From Brachyspira pilosicoli (GTDB lineage: Bacteria; Spirochaetota; Brachyspiria; Brachyspirales; Brachyspiraceae), in contig NZ_JAWLPU010000001.1 of NCBI RefSeq assembly GCF_036997485.1, positions 248,001 to 312,000 of the forward strand: a DNA stretch of 64,000 bases, given 5' to 3'. The position numbers were made by a program, and so were the translations under genes. Numbering within the stretch: the first letter of the stretch is position 1; each line of letters opens with the position of its first letter. Of the stretch, positions 36,250-45,670 are shown piece by piece. Below the pieces are notes generated by a model. That model searched no databases and was not told the origin of the DNA. It saw only the letters and a program-made list of their open reading frames with translations.

Positions 36250-38394
36250 ATGTCATTAGAAAATAACAACAATAATAATATATCAAAAGAAGATTTAGAA
36301 GAAATGGAAAAAAAGAATAAAAGATTATTCAAAAAAATATTATTAAACTCTGAAAGATTAGATAATGCCGAAGAAGGAATAAATAATTTACAATATCATA
36401 TAGAAGCCTTAAATAGAAATTTAGACTCTATAAATGACATAGACTTAAAAATAGAAATTCTATTAGAAAAGGCAAATGAACTAATAGAAGAAAATATTCA
36501 AAAAAATGAAATATTAATACAAAATGCAAATAAAAAGCTCGAAGAACAAAATAGCGAATTTGAAAAATCTATAAACGAAAAGTTTAAAGAAAAATTAGAA
36601 GAACAAAATATTAAAAATCATGACATCATAAAAAATATTAACGAAGTAATAAATCTAAAATTAGAAGATAACAACATAAAAAATACCAAATTAAATGAAG
36701 AGCTATTAAAGAAAACAGCAGAACTATTAGAAGAAAATACTAAGAAAAATGAAATACTAATACAAAATGCAAATAAAAAGCTCGAAGAACAAGGCAGCGA
36801 ACTAATAAATAATATCAATGATGAAATAAAAGAAAAATTAAAAGAGCAAAATATTAAAAACGAACAATTCATAAAAACTCTTAATGAGATTATGAATACA
36901 AAATTAGAAGAACAAGACAAAAGAAATGATGTTAAGTTGGAAGAGAGCAATAAGAAAAATAAAGACATTAATGAAAACATCATAAAAACAACTAACGAGA
37001 TGCTTGAGAAATATGACAAGAGTCATGAAGTATTGATTGACTATACTAATAAGAAATTAGAAGAACAGGTTAAAAAGAATGATGAATTTCTAAAAGCTAT
37101 CAATAATTCTATAAGCTTAAAATTTGAAGAGCAAGACAAAAAAAATAAAGAATTTAATGATTTGATAAATAAAAATCATAACGAAATAATAAAAACAACA
37201 AATGAGATGCTTGAGAAATATGACAAAAGCCATGAAATATTAATTGATTATACTAATAAGAAATTGGAAGAACAAGCTAAAAAGAATGATGAGTTCCTAA
37301 AAACTATTAATAATTCTGTAAATACAAAACTTGAAGAACAGGACAAAAAAAATAAAGAGTTTAATGAGTTAATCAATAAAAATCATAATGAAATATTAGC
37401 AAGAACAAATAGCATGCTTGAAAAATATGACAAAAGTCATGAGGCTATTATAGATTATACAAATAGAAAAATAGAAGAACAAGACATTAAAAACAAAGAG
37501 TTCTTAAAAACTTTAAATAATGCAATGAATGATAAATTGCAAGAGCAAGAGAAGAAAAACAATGAGTTTAATCAGTTAATCAATAAAAATTATGATGAAA
37601 TACTTTCTAAAGCAAATAATATGCTTGAGAAATATGATAAAAGCCATGAAGTATTGATTGATTATACTAATAAAAAAATAGAAGAACAAGACATTAAAAA
37701 TAAAGAATTCTTTAATACAATGAATAAGTCAATAAATGAAAAATTAGAAGAACAAGACAAAAAAAATAAAGAGTTTAATGACTTGATGAATAAAAATCAT
37801 AGTGAAATATTATCAAAAACAAATAACATGCTTGAGAAGTATGACAAAAACTATGAAACATTGATGGAGTATACAAATAAAAAGATTGAAGAACAAAATA
37901 ATAAAAACAATGAGCTTGTAAAAAACATTAATAATGCTGTTAACTTAAAAATGGAAGAGCAGGATAGAAAAAACAGAGATTTCAGCAGCAGCATGGAAAC
38001 AAGAATGAATGACATGCTCAAAAAATATGATAGAAATTATGAAACATTAATAGATTATACAAATAAAAAAATAGAAGAAAACAGCATAAAAAACAGCGAT
38101 TATATTACAACTCTAAACAATGCTAAAAGTATTATAAATGAGTTTAACAGCGACAAAGAAAAATTAAGAGAATATACAGACAGACAAATAGAAAGACAAG
38201 AACAAAAAAATAAAGAGTTTAGAGATGATATGGCTAGACAATATGATAATATGTTTAGAACAACTGATGCTATGCTCATAAAACAAAAAGAAGCAGAATT
38301 ATCATCAAAAAATAACGCAAATAACTTTGCTATAATTATGGGTTCTTTGGCTGCAGTAGTTATAGTAGTTGTTATAGCTTTACAGATACTATAA
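36250..38394 (+). CDS. Long coiled-coil tail-anchored protein with 69-aa repeats
   Basis: The protein is almost entirely Lys/Glu/Asn-rich coiled coil with no signal peptide, and it ends in one hydrophobic helix (about 690-712, FAIIMGSLAAVVIVVVIAL). It would be a cytoplasmic rod tethered to the inner membrane by its tail. A unit beginning MLEKYDKSHEVLIDYTNKK recurs with an exact 207-base (69-residue) period starting at 36994, 37201, 37408, 37615 and 37822. The next unit starts 186 bases later and so is one heptad shorter. Earlier N-terminal units are more diverged (ILIQNANKKLEEQ occurs twice). I do not recognise a family. A role in cell shape, motor anchoring or envelope spacing is speculative. 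It is divergent from holB and followed by rnhB 24 bases later. Confidence 0.85.
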   Translation: MSLENNNNNNISKEDLEEMEKKNKRLFKKILLNSERLDNAEEGINNLQYHIEALNRNLDSINDIDLKIEILLEKANELIEENIQKNEILIQNANKKLEEQNSEFEKSINEKFKEKLEEQNIKNHDIIKNINEVINLKLEDNNIKNTKLNEELLKKTAELLEENTKKNEILIQNANKKLEEQGSELINNINDEIKEKLKEQNIKNEQFIKTLNEIMNTKLEEQDKRNDVKLEESNKKNKDINENIIKTTNEMLEKYDKSHEVLIDYTNKKLEEQVKKNDEFLKAINNSISLKFEEQDKKNKEFNDLINKNHNEIIKTTNEMLEKYDKSHEILIDYTNKKLEEQAKKNDEFLKTINNSVNTKLEEQDKKNKEFNELINKNHNEILARTNSMLEKYDKSHEAIIDYTNRKIEEQDIKNKEFLKTLNNAMNDKLQEQEKKNNEFNQLINKNYDEILSKANNMLEKYDKSHEVLIDYTNKKIEEQDIKNKEFFNTMNKSINEKLEEQDKKNKEFNDLMNKNHSEILSKTNNMLEKYDKNYETLMEYTNKKIEEQNNKNNELVKNINNAVNLKMEEQDRKNRDFSSSMETRMNDMLKKYDRNYETLIDYTNKKIEENSIKNSDYITTLNNAKSIINEFNSDKEKLREYTDRQIERQEQKNKEFRDDMARQYDNMFRTTDAMLIKQKEAELSSKNNANNFAIIMGSLAAVVIVVVIALQIL

Positions 38395-38418
38395 TAATTT
38401 ATAATAATTTATAACAAC

Positions 38419-39084
38419 ATGTATCTTTTTGATGATAAAATTGATAAACTGCATTATGAGAAATATTATTTAGACTTGGGCTATAAATATATTTGCGGTA
38501 TAGATGAAGTTGGACGCGGTTCGCTTTTTGGAGAGGTTACTGCTTGTGCTATTATAATGCCTTTAGATGATGATATAATAGAAGAAGCAAATGATTCCAA
38601 AAAACTTACCGCAAAAAAAAGAGAAGAGCTTTACAAAATTATCACTCAAAAAGCATTATCATATTCACTATATTCTGTGCCTGCAAATATTATAGACGAA
38701 ATTAATATATATAATGCTACAAAATTAGCTATGCTTAAAGCAGTTGAAGGTTTAAAAGTAAAACCTGATATATTATTAATAGATGCCATGAAAATTGATA
38801 CTGAAATAAAACAAGAGTCTATAATAAAAGGCGATTTAAAATCATATTCTATAGCTTGTGCCAGCATAGTTGCTAAAGTAAGCAGAGATAAAGCCATGAG
38901 CATATTATCAGAAAAAAATAAAGAATATGATAAATACAAAATATCAAAAAATAAAGGCTACGGCACAAAAGAGCATATTGAGGCTATAAAAAAATATGGT
39001 GCAAGCGATTTACATAGATTATCATTTGAACCTATAAAATCTATAAAAAAAGAAATGAAAGAAGAAAATAGTTTTTTTATATAA
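38419..39084 (+). CDS. rnhB: Ribonuclease HII
   Basis: The enzyme nicks RNA-DNA hybrids and misincorporated ribonucleotides. The metal-binding DE pair is in YICGIDEVGRGS (Asp29, Glu30), with further acidic residues in ILLIDAMKI and the helix SIACASIVAKVSRDKAM. The length of 221 residues is normal. Its stop is one base from the next start, opening a run of rnhB, the YlqG-position gene, fhlB, HD-GYP-like, yraN, a 42-aa gene and kdsD. The order rnhB-(ylqG)-ylqH/fhlB-yraN is known from other bacteria, including Bacillus in part. Confidence 0.95.
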   Translation: MYLFDDKIDKLHYEKYYLDLGYKYICGIDEVGRGSLFGEVTACAIIMPLDDDIIEEANDSKKLTAKKREELYKIITQKALSYSLYSVPANIIDEINIYNATKLAMLKAVEGLKVKPDILLIDAMKIDTEIKQESIIKGDLKSYSIACASIVAKVSRDKAMSILSEKNKEYDKYKISKNKGYGTKEHIEAIKKYGASDLHRLSFEPIKSIKKEMKEENSFFI

Positions 39085-39085
39085 A

Positions 39086-40147
39086 ATGCTAAACATTAAT
39101 AATAAATACTCAAACATAATAATAAATAGCAAAAACTCTCAAAACATAAAAGAGGGAGACATTGTAAGATATTCTCTTATGCGTAAATTGGATAATGATA
39201 GGGCTATTATTAATATAATGGGAAATAAGGTTGTGGCATTATTCAAAGATGGAATGCAAGATAAAGGTTTTGCAGTTATTAACAAAGAAAATGGAAAAAT
39301 AATATTAAAATTGCTTAAAGATGTAAATAGCATTAAAGAAGCAAGAGAAAGCATCAATAACAATGCCATAAAAGATACTTTAGTTTTGAACACTAACAAA
39401 GAAAATAATAGTGAAGCTGCTGCTATTTTATTAAAAAATTCTATAAAACAAAGCCCTGAAAATATAGCTTATTTGGAGAGAGTTTTAAAATACATACCTC
39501 AATTAGATGATAAAAAATTGAAGTTTATACTGCATTCTATGTCTAATAAAATATATTTTAGCATTGATGAATTAGAAATGTTTGAAAATATTTTTTCAAA
39601 ATTTAATAATTTACACTCATTTATAAAAAACTCTAACAAAAATATTGAAAAAACCGAAATATTACTAACGCTTTTAAAAGAAATTAATGATACTGACAAA
39701 AGCCTAAAAAACTATATATCTTCAAATGGAAATTTGAGTGTATGGTTTATGCTCTTTGATATGCTTCAAGATGAATTATCTTCTGATAGTTCTAATATGC
39801 TTAATCTTCTTTTAAAGATATTATCCTCCAATAGGAAAAATAAAACTTTTAGAGAAGGTTCTTTTTTAATACCAATACCTTTTATGGTTAATAATGAATT
39901 AAAAGAGGTACTTCTTTATATAAATAGAAAAGATAATAAAGCTAAAAGTTTAGAGTTTATAGCTTATAATAATAATAAAGAACTGTGCAAAATAGAAATT
40001 GTAAAAGAAAATAAATATATTATTAATTTGCTATTATTTGATAAAAAACTATTTTTAAAATGTAAAAATATAAAAACAAATATAGATAAAGAATTAGAAA
40101 AGTTTAATGATATAGAATTGGAGATAAATTATGAAAAAAGAGATTGA
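39086..40147 (+). CDS. Hypothetical protein in YlqG/FliK-like position (353 aa)
   Basis: The N-terminal part is beta-rich (EGDIVRYSLMRKL, RAIINIMGNKVVALF), the middle is helical, and the C-terminal part (about 250-350) is beta-rich, with FLIPIPFMVNNELKEVLLYI followed by NRKDNKAKSLEFIAYN. This order, and its place directly before an fhlB gene, resembles YlqG/FliK-type proteins whose C-terminus acts in flagellar export switching. The match is by position and general shape, not by a firm motif. It overlaps fhlB by 17 bases, so coupling is likely. It could equally be unrelated to flagella. Confidence 0.65.
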   Translation: MLNINNKYSNIIINSKNSQNIKEGDIVRYSLMRKLDNDRAIINIMGNKVVALFKDGMQDKGFAVINKENGKIILKLLKDVNSIKEARESINNNAIKDTLVLNTNKENNSEAAAILLKNSIKQSPENIAYLERVLKYIPQLDDKKLKFILHSMSNKIYFSIDELEMFENIFSKFNNLHSFIKNSNKNIEKTEILLTLLKEINDTDKSLKNYISSNGNLSVWFMLFDMLQDELSSDSSNMLNLLLKILSSNRKNKTFREGSFLIPIPFMVNNELKEVLLYINRKDNKAKSLEFIAYNNNKELCKIEIVKENKYIINLLLFDKKLFLKCKNIKTNIDKELEKFNDIELEINYEKRD

Positions 40148-40391
40148 AAATGCTGTCGCTTTACTTTATGAGCGGGAAATACATAATGCTCCAATAGTAA
40201 TATCAAAAGGTGAAAAACTCTTAGCTAAAAGAATGATAGAAATAGCTAAAAAAAATAAAATACCTATAGTGTCTGATGAGGATACTGTAAAAGAACTTAT
40301 GCAATTAGAAATAGGAGAAGAAATACCATATTCAGTTTATGAAGCAGTTAGTATAATATTAAAATATGTATATAAATTAAAGGCAGAGTAA
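40131..40391 (+). CDS. fhlB: FhlB, FlhB C-terminal-domain-like protein
   Basis: An 86-residue protein homologous to the cytoplasmic autocleaving domain of FlhB/EscU export switch proteins. It has AVALLYEREIHNAPIVISKG, the helix LLAKRMIEIAKKNKIPIVSD and a closing LEIGEEIPYSVYEAV. It lacks the NPTH cleavage motif (here NAPIV), as expected for FhlB, which corresponds to the post-cleavage part. In other bacteria FhlB can partly replace the FlhB C-terminus in flagellar export. GGAG precedes the ATG inside the end of the upstream gene. Confidence 0.9.
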   Translation: MKKEIENAVALLYEREIHNAPIVISKGEKLLAKRMIEIAKKNKIPIVSDEDTVKELMQLEIGEEIPYSVYEAVSIILKYVYKLKAE

Positions 40392-40400
40392 AAAATAATT

Positions 40401-41630
40401 ATGGAAAAGATTACTAGCGTTAAAGTAGATGATATCAAAACCAAAGTTGATAAACAGGATATTTATATCTATAATGGTTTTATGGCTATTAGTAAGTATA
40501 TAAAATCTATAGATGAAGATATTAAAAGATTAAAAAAATGGGATATAGAAGAAGTATTTATAAAAGATTCTGATGCTAATGCTTATGGATATCAGACTCC
40601 TGAAGATTTTGAAAAATTTGCAAGAGAATGCCTTGTATATAGAAATATATATTTTAATATATTAGAAAAAGTAAAAACAAGCTTAGGGGACTTTAGATAT
40701 AATAATATAGTTAATATATCCAATTTAAAATCAATTATAGATAGCATATTAGACCTTATTAACAAAAATATGAATGCAGCTATAGAGTTATTAAATATTG
40801 AAAATTTAAGCAGAGATGATTATTATTATATAAGATCATTGAATGTATCTATGATATCTTTGATGCTTGGCAAGGTAATGAAATTTCCTGAAGATAAATT
40901 ACAAAAATTAGGTTTGGGTGCTATATTATATGATATAGGTCTTATTAGAATACAAGATAAAGTATTAAATAAACATACACAGTTTACACCAGAAGAATAT
41001 ATTGAAATAAAAAAACATACAGTATTTGGTTATAAAATAATAAAAACAAATTTTAGATTAGAAGAAGAAATAGCAGTTATTCCTTTAGAGCATCATGAAC
41101 ATTATAACGGCAAAGGATATCCAAGAGGAATTAGCGGCAATCAAATACATTTATATCCAAAAATAGTTGCCGTTGCACATTCTTTAGAAAAAATATTAAA
41201 ACCTATAAGAATATTAAGAGACAGCAATAAAACACCTACATATTCTAAGATTGTTAATGGCTCTAGGACTATTGAAAATAAAACATTATCTGATGCTGTA
41301 AGGGAAATAATAAAAGGAGCTAATATAAAATTTGACCCTATAATAGCAAAACTTGTTGTAGGCACTTTTAGTGTCTATCCAATAGGAACTGTAGTAATTT
41401 TGAATGATAATAGAAGGGGATTAGTATTTGCTACTAATATTAGCTATCCTATTAGACCAATAATAAAAATAGTATCCGATGAAAATAATAATTTTATTGA
41501 AGATGGTGAAGTAATTAATTTAATAGAAACTAATAAGTTGTTAATAAGCGGGGTAGATAAAGATAGTAATATTTTAGAGGAGGTAAAGTTAAGACTATTA
41601 AATAAAAAAGAAAATAATGACGGCAATTAA
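40401..41630 (+). CDS. Degenerate HD-GYP domain protein
   Basis: The C-terminal half is an HD-GYP domain of the cyclic-di-GMP phosphodiesterase family. The HHEHYNGKGYPRG motif and a downstream His (KKHTVFGYKI) are kept. The defining HD is changed to YD in ILYDIGLIRIQD, and the later metal-binding Asp is replaced by His (VAVAHSLEKI). Two metal ligands are therefore altered and the catalytic Lys after HDIG is Leu. The N-terminal 140 residues include a small beta-domain and helices. The last 60 residues form a small beta-domain found after HD-GYP in related proteins. The product may bind rather than hydrolyse cyclic-di-GMP. It directly abuts yraN. Confidence 0.85.
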   Translation: MEKITSVKVDDIKTKVDKQDIYIYNGFMAISKYIKSIDEDIKRLKKWDIEEVFIKDSDANAYGYQTPEDFEKFARECLVYRNIYFNILEKVKTSLGDFRYNNIVNISNLKSIIDSILDLINKNMNAAIELLNIENLSRDDYYYIRSLNVSMISLMLGKVMKFPEDKLQKLGLGAILYDIGLIRIQDKVLNKHTQFTPEEYIEIKKHTVFGYKIIKTNFRLEEEIAVIPLEHHEHYNGKGYPRGISGNQIHLYPKIVAVAHSLEKILKPIRILRDSNKTPTYSKIVNGSRTIENKTLSDAVREIIKGANIKFDPIIAKLVVGTFSVYPIGTVVILNDNRRGLVFATNISYPIRPIIKIVSDENNNFIEDGEVINLIETNKLLISGVDKDSNILEEVKLRLLNKKENNDGN

Positions 41631-41996
41631 ATGAAAAGTAAAAAAGAGATAGGCAATCTTGGAGAAGATATTGCCTTAAATTATCTCGAAAATCTTGGGT
41701 ATGAATTATTAGAGAGAAATTATAAAAGCAGCATAACAAGAGGCGAGATAGATTTAATAATGACAAAAGGAGTTGTTATTGTGTTTGTAGAAGTAAAATA
41801 TCGAAGACAGGGAAGTTTTGGATATGCAGCTGATGCTATAACAGAGCGTAAAAAACAAAAGCTCTATGAGACAGCTGAGGAATACTTAATTAAAAAAGGA
41901 TTAAGTTTAAGTCAAAAATGTTCCTTTGGGGCAGTTTTAATAGACGATACCAACTATAGTAGAGAAATTTCTTTTGTAGAAGACATTTTTATATAG
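41631..41996 (+). CDS. yraN: YraN family (UPF0102) endonuclease-like protein
   Basis: A small RecB-like nuclease-fold protein of 121 residues. The family motifs are GEDIALNYLENLGYELLERN, RGEIDLIM (catalytic Asp) and VFVEVKYR (the E-x-K motif). Its biological role is unresolved in most bacteria; a role in DNA processing is inferred from the fold. The ATG follows the preceding stop directly. The usual genomic company (rnhB upstream) is kept. A 42-residue gene follows nine bases later. Confidence 0.92.
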   Translation: MKSKKEIGNLGEDIALNYLENLGYELLERNYKSSITRGEIDLIMTKGVVIVFVEVKYRRQGSFGYAADAITERKKQKLYETAEEYLIKKGLSLSQKCSFGAVLIDDTNYSREISFVEDIFI

Positions 41997-42005
41997 GGGT
42001 ATTGT

Positions 42006-42134
42006 ATGAAAACGGCTGTGAAAATCAATTATGAAAAAATAGAAATTTATAAAAAGAAATTAAAAGATAAAAAGTATGTAGATAAAGCTATAGAAAGGCT
42101 TGCAGGACACTTAATTAGTGCTGTTATAGATTAA
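42006..42134 (+). CDS. Small hypothetical protein (42 aa)
   Basis: The frame encodes MKTAVKINYEKIEIYKKKLK followed by a helix ending ERLAGHLISAVID. It is strongly charged with no membrane segment. AGGGG at 41995-41999, overlapping the yraN stop, acts as a ribosome binding site six bases before the ATG. It sits tightly between yraN and kdsD in one run, so it is probably expressed. I do not recognise a family. FlgM-like or antitoxin-like functions are possible for a small charged helix, but nothing shows them. Confidence 0.6.
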   Translation: MKTAVKINYEKIEIYKKKLKDKKYVDKAIERLAGHLISAVID

Positions 42135-42152
42135 TATAATTAAGGGCAGAAA

Positions 42153-43124
42153 ATGAATATAATAGACAGAGGTAAATTAACTTTATTATTAGAAAGTGAA
42201 AATTTAAAATTATTATCTGAAAAGTTGGATAATAATTTTGAAAATGCAGTTAATGAATTATTTAATATTAAAGGCAGAGTAATAACCTCTGGAGTTGGTA
42301 AGAGCGGGCATATTGCAAGAAAAGCAGCTTCCACTTTTGCTTCTACTGGAACGCCAAGTTTTTTCGTTGACCCTAATGAATGTTTGCATGGCGACTTTGG
42401 TATGATAACTAAAGATGATTATTTAGTATTATATTCTAAAGGCGGAGAGTCAAGAGAGATTATAGAATTAGTAAATTGGTCTTGCAGACAAAATATACCA
42501 TACATAGCCATTACTAATGATAAATCTTCTACTCTATCAAAGAATGCAAAAATCACTTTGCTTACACATGTAAAGGAAGAGGCTTGTCCTTTAAAATTAG
42601 CACCTACTGTTAGTACAACTGCTTCTTTAGCTTTATCTGATGCTTTGGCTACTGCTTTAATGGAACTTAGGGGATTTAAAGCTGAAGACTTTGCAGTATT
42701 TCACCCAGGCGGAAGTTTAGGCAGACAATTAGCTAAAGTAAAAACTATTATGCATACTGATAACTTGCCAATTATAAATTTAGATACATCTCTATATGAT
42801 GCTTTATTTAAAATTATAGAATGTAAGCTTGGCATTGCAATTATTACAGATGATAATAACTTTCTTAAAGGCATTATTGTAGATGGAGATTTAAAAAGAT
42901 TATTGGTAAAAGACAAACAAATAGAAAATATCCTAAAAACAAAAGTAAAAGATATAATGAATAACAACCCTAAAGTAATATATCAAGATACTCTTATAGG
43001 CGAAGCTTTACATTTGATGGAAGGAAAAATTACTAATCTTGTAGTTGTTGAAGATTGTAAAGACGGCAAAAAACCTATAGGTATAGTTCATATACATGAT
43101 ATTCTAAAAATAAAGGCTTTTTAA
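42153..43124 (+). CDS. kdsD: Arabinose-5-phosphate isomerase (KdsD/KpsF family)
   Basis: The enzyme converts ribulose-5-phosphate to arabinose-5-phosphate, the first step to Kdo. An SIS domain (about 35-170) shows VITSGVGKSGHIARKAAST, SFFVDPNECLHGDFG and GGESREIIEL. Two CBS domains follow (about 205-320). The phrase AEDFAVFHPGGSLG is diagnostic. At 323 residues it is normal. No other Kdo genes are in the window, but lpxA, lpxB and the LpxL-type gene fit a lipooligosaccharide. It ends convergently with an LRR gene, overlapping by four bases. Confidence 0.93.
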   Translation: MNIIDRGKLTLLLESENLKLLSEKLDNNFENAVNELFNIKGRVITSGVGKSGHIARKAASTFASTGTPSFFVDPNECLHGDFGMITKDDYLVLYSKGGESREIIELVNWSCRQNIPYIAITNDKSSTLSKNAKITLLTHVKEEACPLKLAPTVSTTASLALSDALATALMELRGFKAEDFAVFHPGGSLGRQLAKVKTIMHTDNLPIINLDTSLYDALFKIIECKLGIAIITDDNNFLKGIIVDGDLKRLLVKDKQIENILKTKVKDIMNNNPKVIYQDTLIGEALHLMEGKITNLVVVEDCKDGKKPIGIVHIHDILKIKAF

Positions 43125-44053
43125 GCTTCTAAATAACCTTTATCTAACAAAGATTTTTTTATTCTATTAGTTTCTAATTTATCATCAGTTGTAACTGTAA
43201 TATATTTTAAACTCTCCATAGTAGATAGTTTTTCTATATTAAAACCTCTGACATTTTCTAATATAAGTATTTTTATTTTTTTATTATTAAATATTGCTTC
43301 TAAATCTTCCAAACTTCTTAAATTTCTTAATATCACTTTTTCTAAATTTTCTAATTTTGATAAATCTGGTATATATTTTAATTCTGATATAGAGTTTAAT
43401 CCTATTATCCTTAAATTTTTTAAATCATTTAAAAAATCTAAAGTATTTATTCCTTTTCCTTTTTCAATATATATTTCTTCCAAGTTAGGCATTCTTTTTG
43501 GAATCTCATCAGAATGAGTAGCAGATGATAGTATAGATAATTTTTTTAATTGACTCATCTTAGTAAAATGCTCCACTCTAATATTTGAAGCCCCTATATC
43601 GCAAAAACTTTTTCTATTTTCTATATAAACAGAATGTTTTAAGCTAAAACCATTTTCTAAATAAAAACTGCTGAGTGTTTCAATACTGTCAAGAGGACTT
43701 AAAGCAATATCTTTATCAACGTTTCCATTAATATGTAAACTTATCAAATTGCCAAGTCTTGAAAAAATATTTAAATTGCTTATTGGGTTTTTAAGAGAAG
43801 CATAAAATGTTAAGTTTCTCACTTCTGGTATAAACTTAATGATATCTTCTCCAGATAAACTATTACTGCCATTTTCTTTTTCTGAAGAAATATTTAAAAA
43901 GAAATCAGGTCTCTCTTTTAATACATCATTTAAAAAAGGTATAATATCTTTTGATATTCCGCTATTATCTATAAATAAAGATATTCTATCTTCAGAAGTT
44001 TTTAATTCTAATAAGTCATTTTCATTTAATGATGAGATTTTTACGTTTTTCAT
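43121..44053 (-). CDS. Leucine-rich-repeat protein (310 aa)
   Basis: Irregular leucine-rich repeats run through the body, for example LSKLENLEKVILRNLRSLED, MPNLEEIYIEKGKG and LKNLRIIGLNSISELK. No signal peptide is seen, so a cytoplasmic location is likely. The frame is open from 44065 but the ATG at 44053 is preferred because GGGGGA lies just before it and falls inside the longer version. LRR domains bind other proteins; the partner is unknown. It is followed by kdsD in the opposite direction and preceded by cardiolipin synthase on the same strand after 21 bases. Confidence 0.75.
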   Translation of the reverse strand: MKNVKISSLNENDLLELKTSEDRISLFIDNSGISKDIIPFLNDVLKERPDFFLNISSEKENGSNSLSGEDIIKFIPEVRNLTFYASLKNPISNLNIFSRLGNLISLHINGNVDKDIALSPLDSIETLSSFYLENGFSLKHSVYIENRKSFCDIGASNIRVEHFTKMSQLKKLSILSSATHSDEIPKRMPNLEEIYIEKGKGINTLDFLNDLKNLRIIGLNSISELKYIPDLSKLENLEKVILRNLRSLEDLEAIFNNKKIKILILENVRGFNIEKLSTMESLKYITVTTDDKLETNRIKKSLLDKGYLEA

Positions 44054-44074
44054 AATTTCCCCCATATAATAAAA

Positions 44075-45544
44075 TTAAAGCACAGGTGCAATAATTCTGC
44101 AAGCTGAATTTCTAAGTCTAATCAAAATAGGCTGCTTTTTATATTCTTCCATAGTTATTTTATGAGATTTTGAAATATCTTCTCTAAAAATACTTTCAAA
44201 TTCTAAAGCAGTATCTATATCATATATAACAGCATTCATCTCATAATGCAAATAAAAACTTCTTATATCCATATTACAAGTGCCAGAAGATACAATCCTT
44301 CCGTCTATAACACAAAACTTACTATGCAAAAAACCGCTCTCATATAAATAAATATTAACACCCGCCTTAAGAAGAGTCTCAAAATAAGTTTGAGCAACCC
44401 ACCAAGCTACTAATTTATCAGGCTTACCCGTAATCATTAAATTAACATTTATTCCAGACAAAGCAGCATTTTCTAAATCATGCAAAAAGCCATCATCAGG
44501 CACAAAATAAGGACTTTCTATATAAATACTTTCTTTAGCATCGGCTATCATTTTTGAATAAATCTTTTGTATAGAATCCCATTTAGAATCTGGTCCAGAA
44601 GATATTATTTGCATAGGGAGATATTTATCTGTAGTCGAAGAAGGAAATAATTCCTGCATAAGTGAAGAACCTTCCACGTTATCCATCAAATTATCTAAAT
44701 CTCTTCCGCCGGCATTATGCCAGTCGCATACAAAAACATTCTGTATGAGATTACAAGCATCACCCACTATACGCATATGAGTATCTCTCCAAGAAGCAAA
44801 CCTCTTTCCGCCGTCAATATATTCCTGACCTAAATTCATTCCGCCCATATAGGAAATTATACCATCTATAACTACTATCTTTCTGTGATTGCGGTAATTA
44901 ACATATCTAGTCCAAAATATAGAAAATGGGTCATGATAATACAAAAACTCTATGCCATTTTTTTTAAGCTCTTTTTTGTATTTTTTGCTTATCCTAAGCA
45001 TAGAGCCAAGTCCGTCAAATATAAGCCTAACTTTAACACCTTCTTTTGATTTTTTTATTAGTATATCTTTTATTTTATTTCCTAATTCATCGCTTCTCCA
45101 TATAAAATATTCCATGTGTATTGTTTTTTCAGCGAGTTTCAAATTATTAATTAAATCATCAAATAAATCTTTGCCTTCATCAAAAACATAAACTTGATTT
45201 TGAACAGTAATCGGAGAGTATCCGCTTTTTATTGCAAGCTTTACTAAATTTGTGTGCTTTGCATAATTACCGCCCATATTATCTATAATATTCATCTGCT
45301 CTTCAAGCAAAGAAGAAAAGTGTTTTCTTATCATATCTTCAGGAAGTCTTGCAGAAAGTTTTCTTTTAGATTTTTTCCAATTTACACCTAAGAATAAATA
45401 GAAAATAGCCCCCACATACGGCAAAAATACCAACACAGTAAGCCAAGCTATAAAAGAATAAGGCGGTCTATTTTCAAGAAGCATTTTTATTGCTATTAAT
45501 ATGACATATAGAAAAAATATAATAGTTAATATATAAATAAACAT
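44075..45544 (-). CDS. cls: Cardiolipin synthase
   Basis: A phospholipase-D-superfamily enzyme that joins two phosphatidylglycerols into cardiolipin. Two N-terminal membrane helices (about 2-20 and 33-53) lead to two HKD motifs: NHRKIVVIDGIISYMGGMN near residue 220 and LHSKFCVIDGRIVSSGTCN near 400. FYLHYEMNAVIYD and the C-terminal RLRNSACRIIAPVL are conserved. At 489 residues it matches ClsA. It is the first gene of a short minus-strand run with the LRR gene. Confidence 0.95.
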   Translation of the reverse strand: MFIYILTIIFFLYVILIAIKMLLENRPPYSFIAWLTVLVFLPYVGAIFYLFLGVNWKKSKRKLSARLPEDMIRKHFSSLLEEQMNIIDNMGGNYAKHTNLVKLAIKSGYSPITVQNQVYVFDEGKDLFDDLINNLKLAEKTIHMEYFIWRSDELGNKIKDILIKKSKEGVKVRLIFDGLGSMLRISKKYKKELKKNGIEFLYYHDPFSIFWTRYVNYRNHRKIVVIDGIISYMGGMNLGQEYIDGGKRFASWRDTHMRIVGDACNLIQNVFVCDWHNAGGRDLDNLMDNVEGSSLMQELFPSSTTDKYLPMQIISSGPDSKWDSIQKIYSKMIADAKESIYIESPYFVPDDGFLHDLENAALSGINVNLMITGKPDKLVAWWVAQTYFETLLKAGVNIYLYESGFLHSKFCVIDGRIVSSGTCNMDIRSFYLHYEMNAVIYDIDTALEFESIFREDISKSHKITMEEYKKQPILIRLRNSACRIIAPVL

Positions 45545-45670
45545 TCAATTATAATCTCTAATTTAAACATTATATATTATTATTTATAGTATATAAGACA
45601 AATACAAAAAGTCAATGAATGCTTAATATATTTTAATATGCACTAAAAATTTTTTACTTTGGTTATTTTA

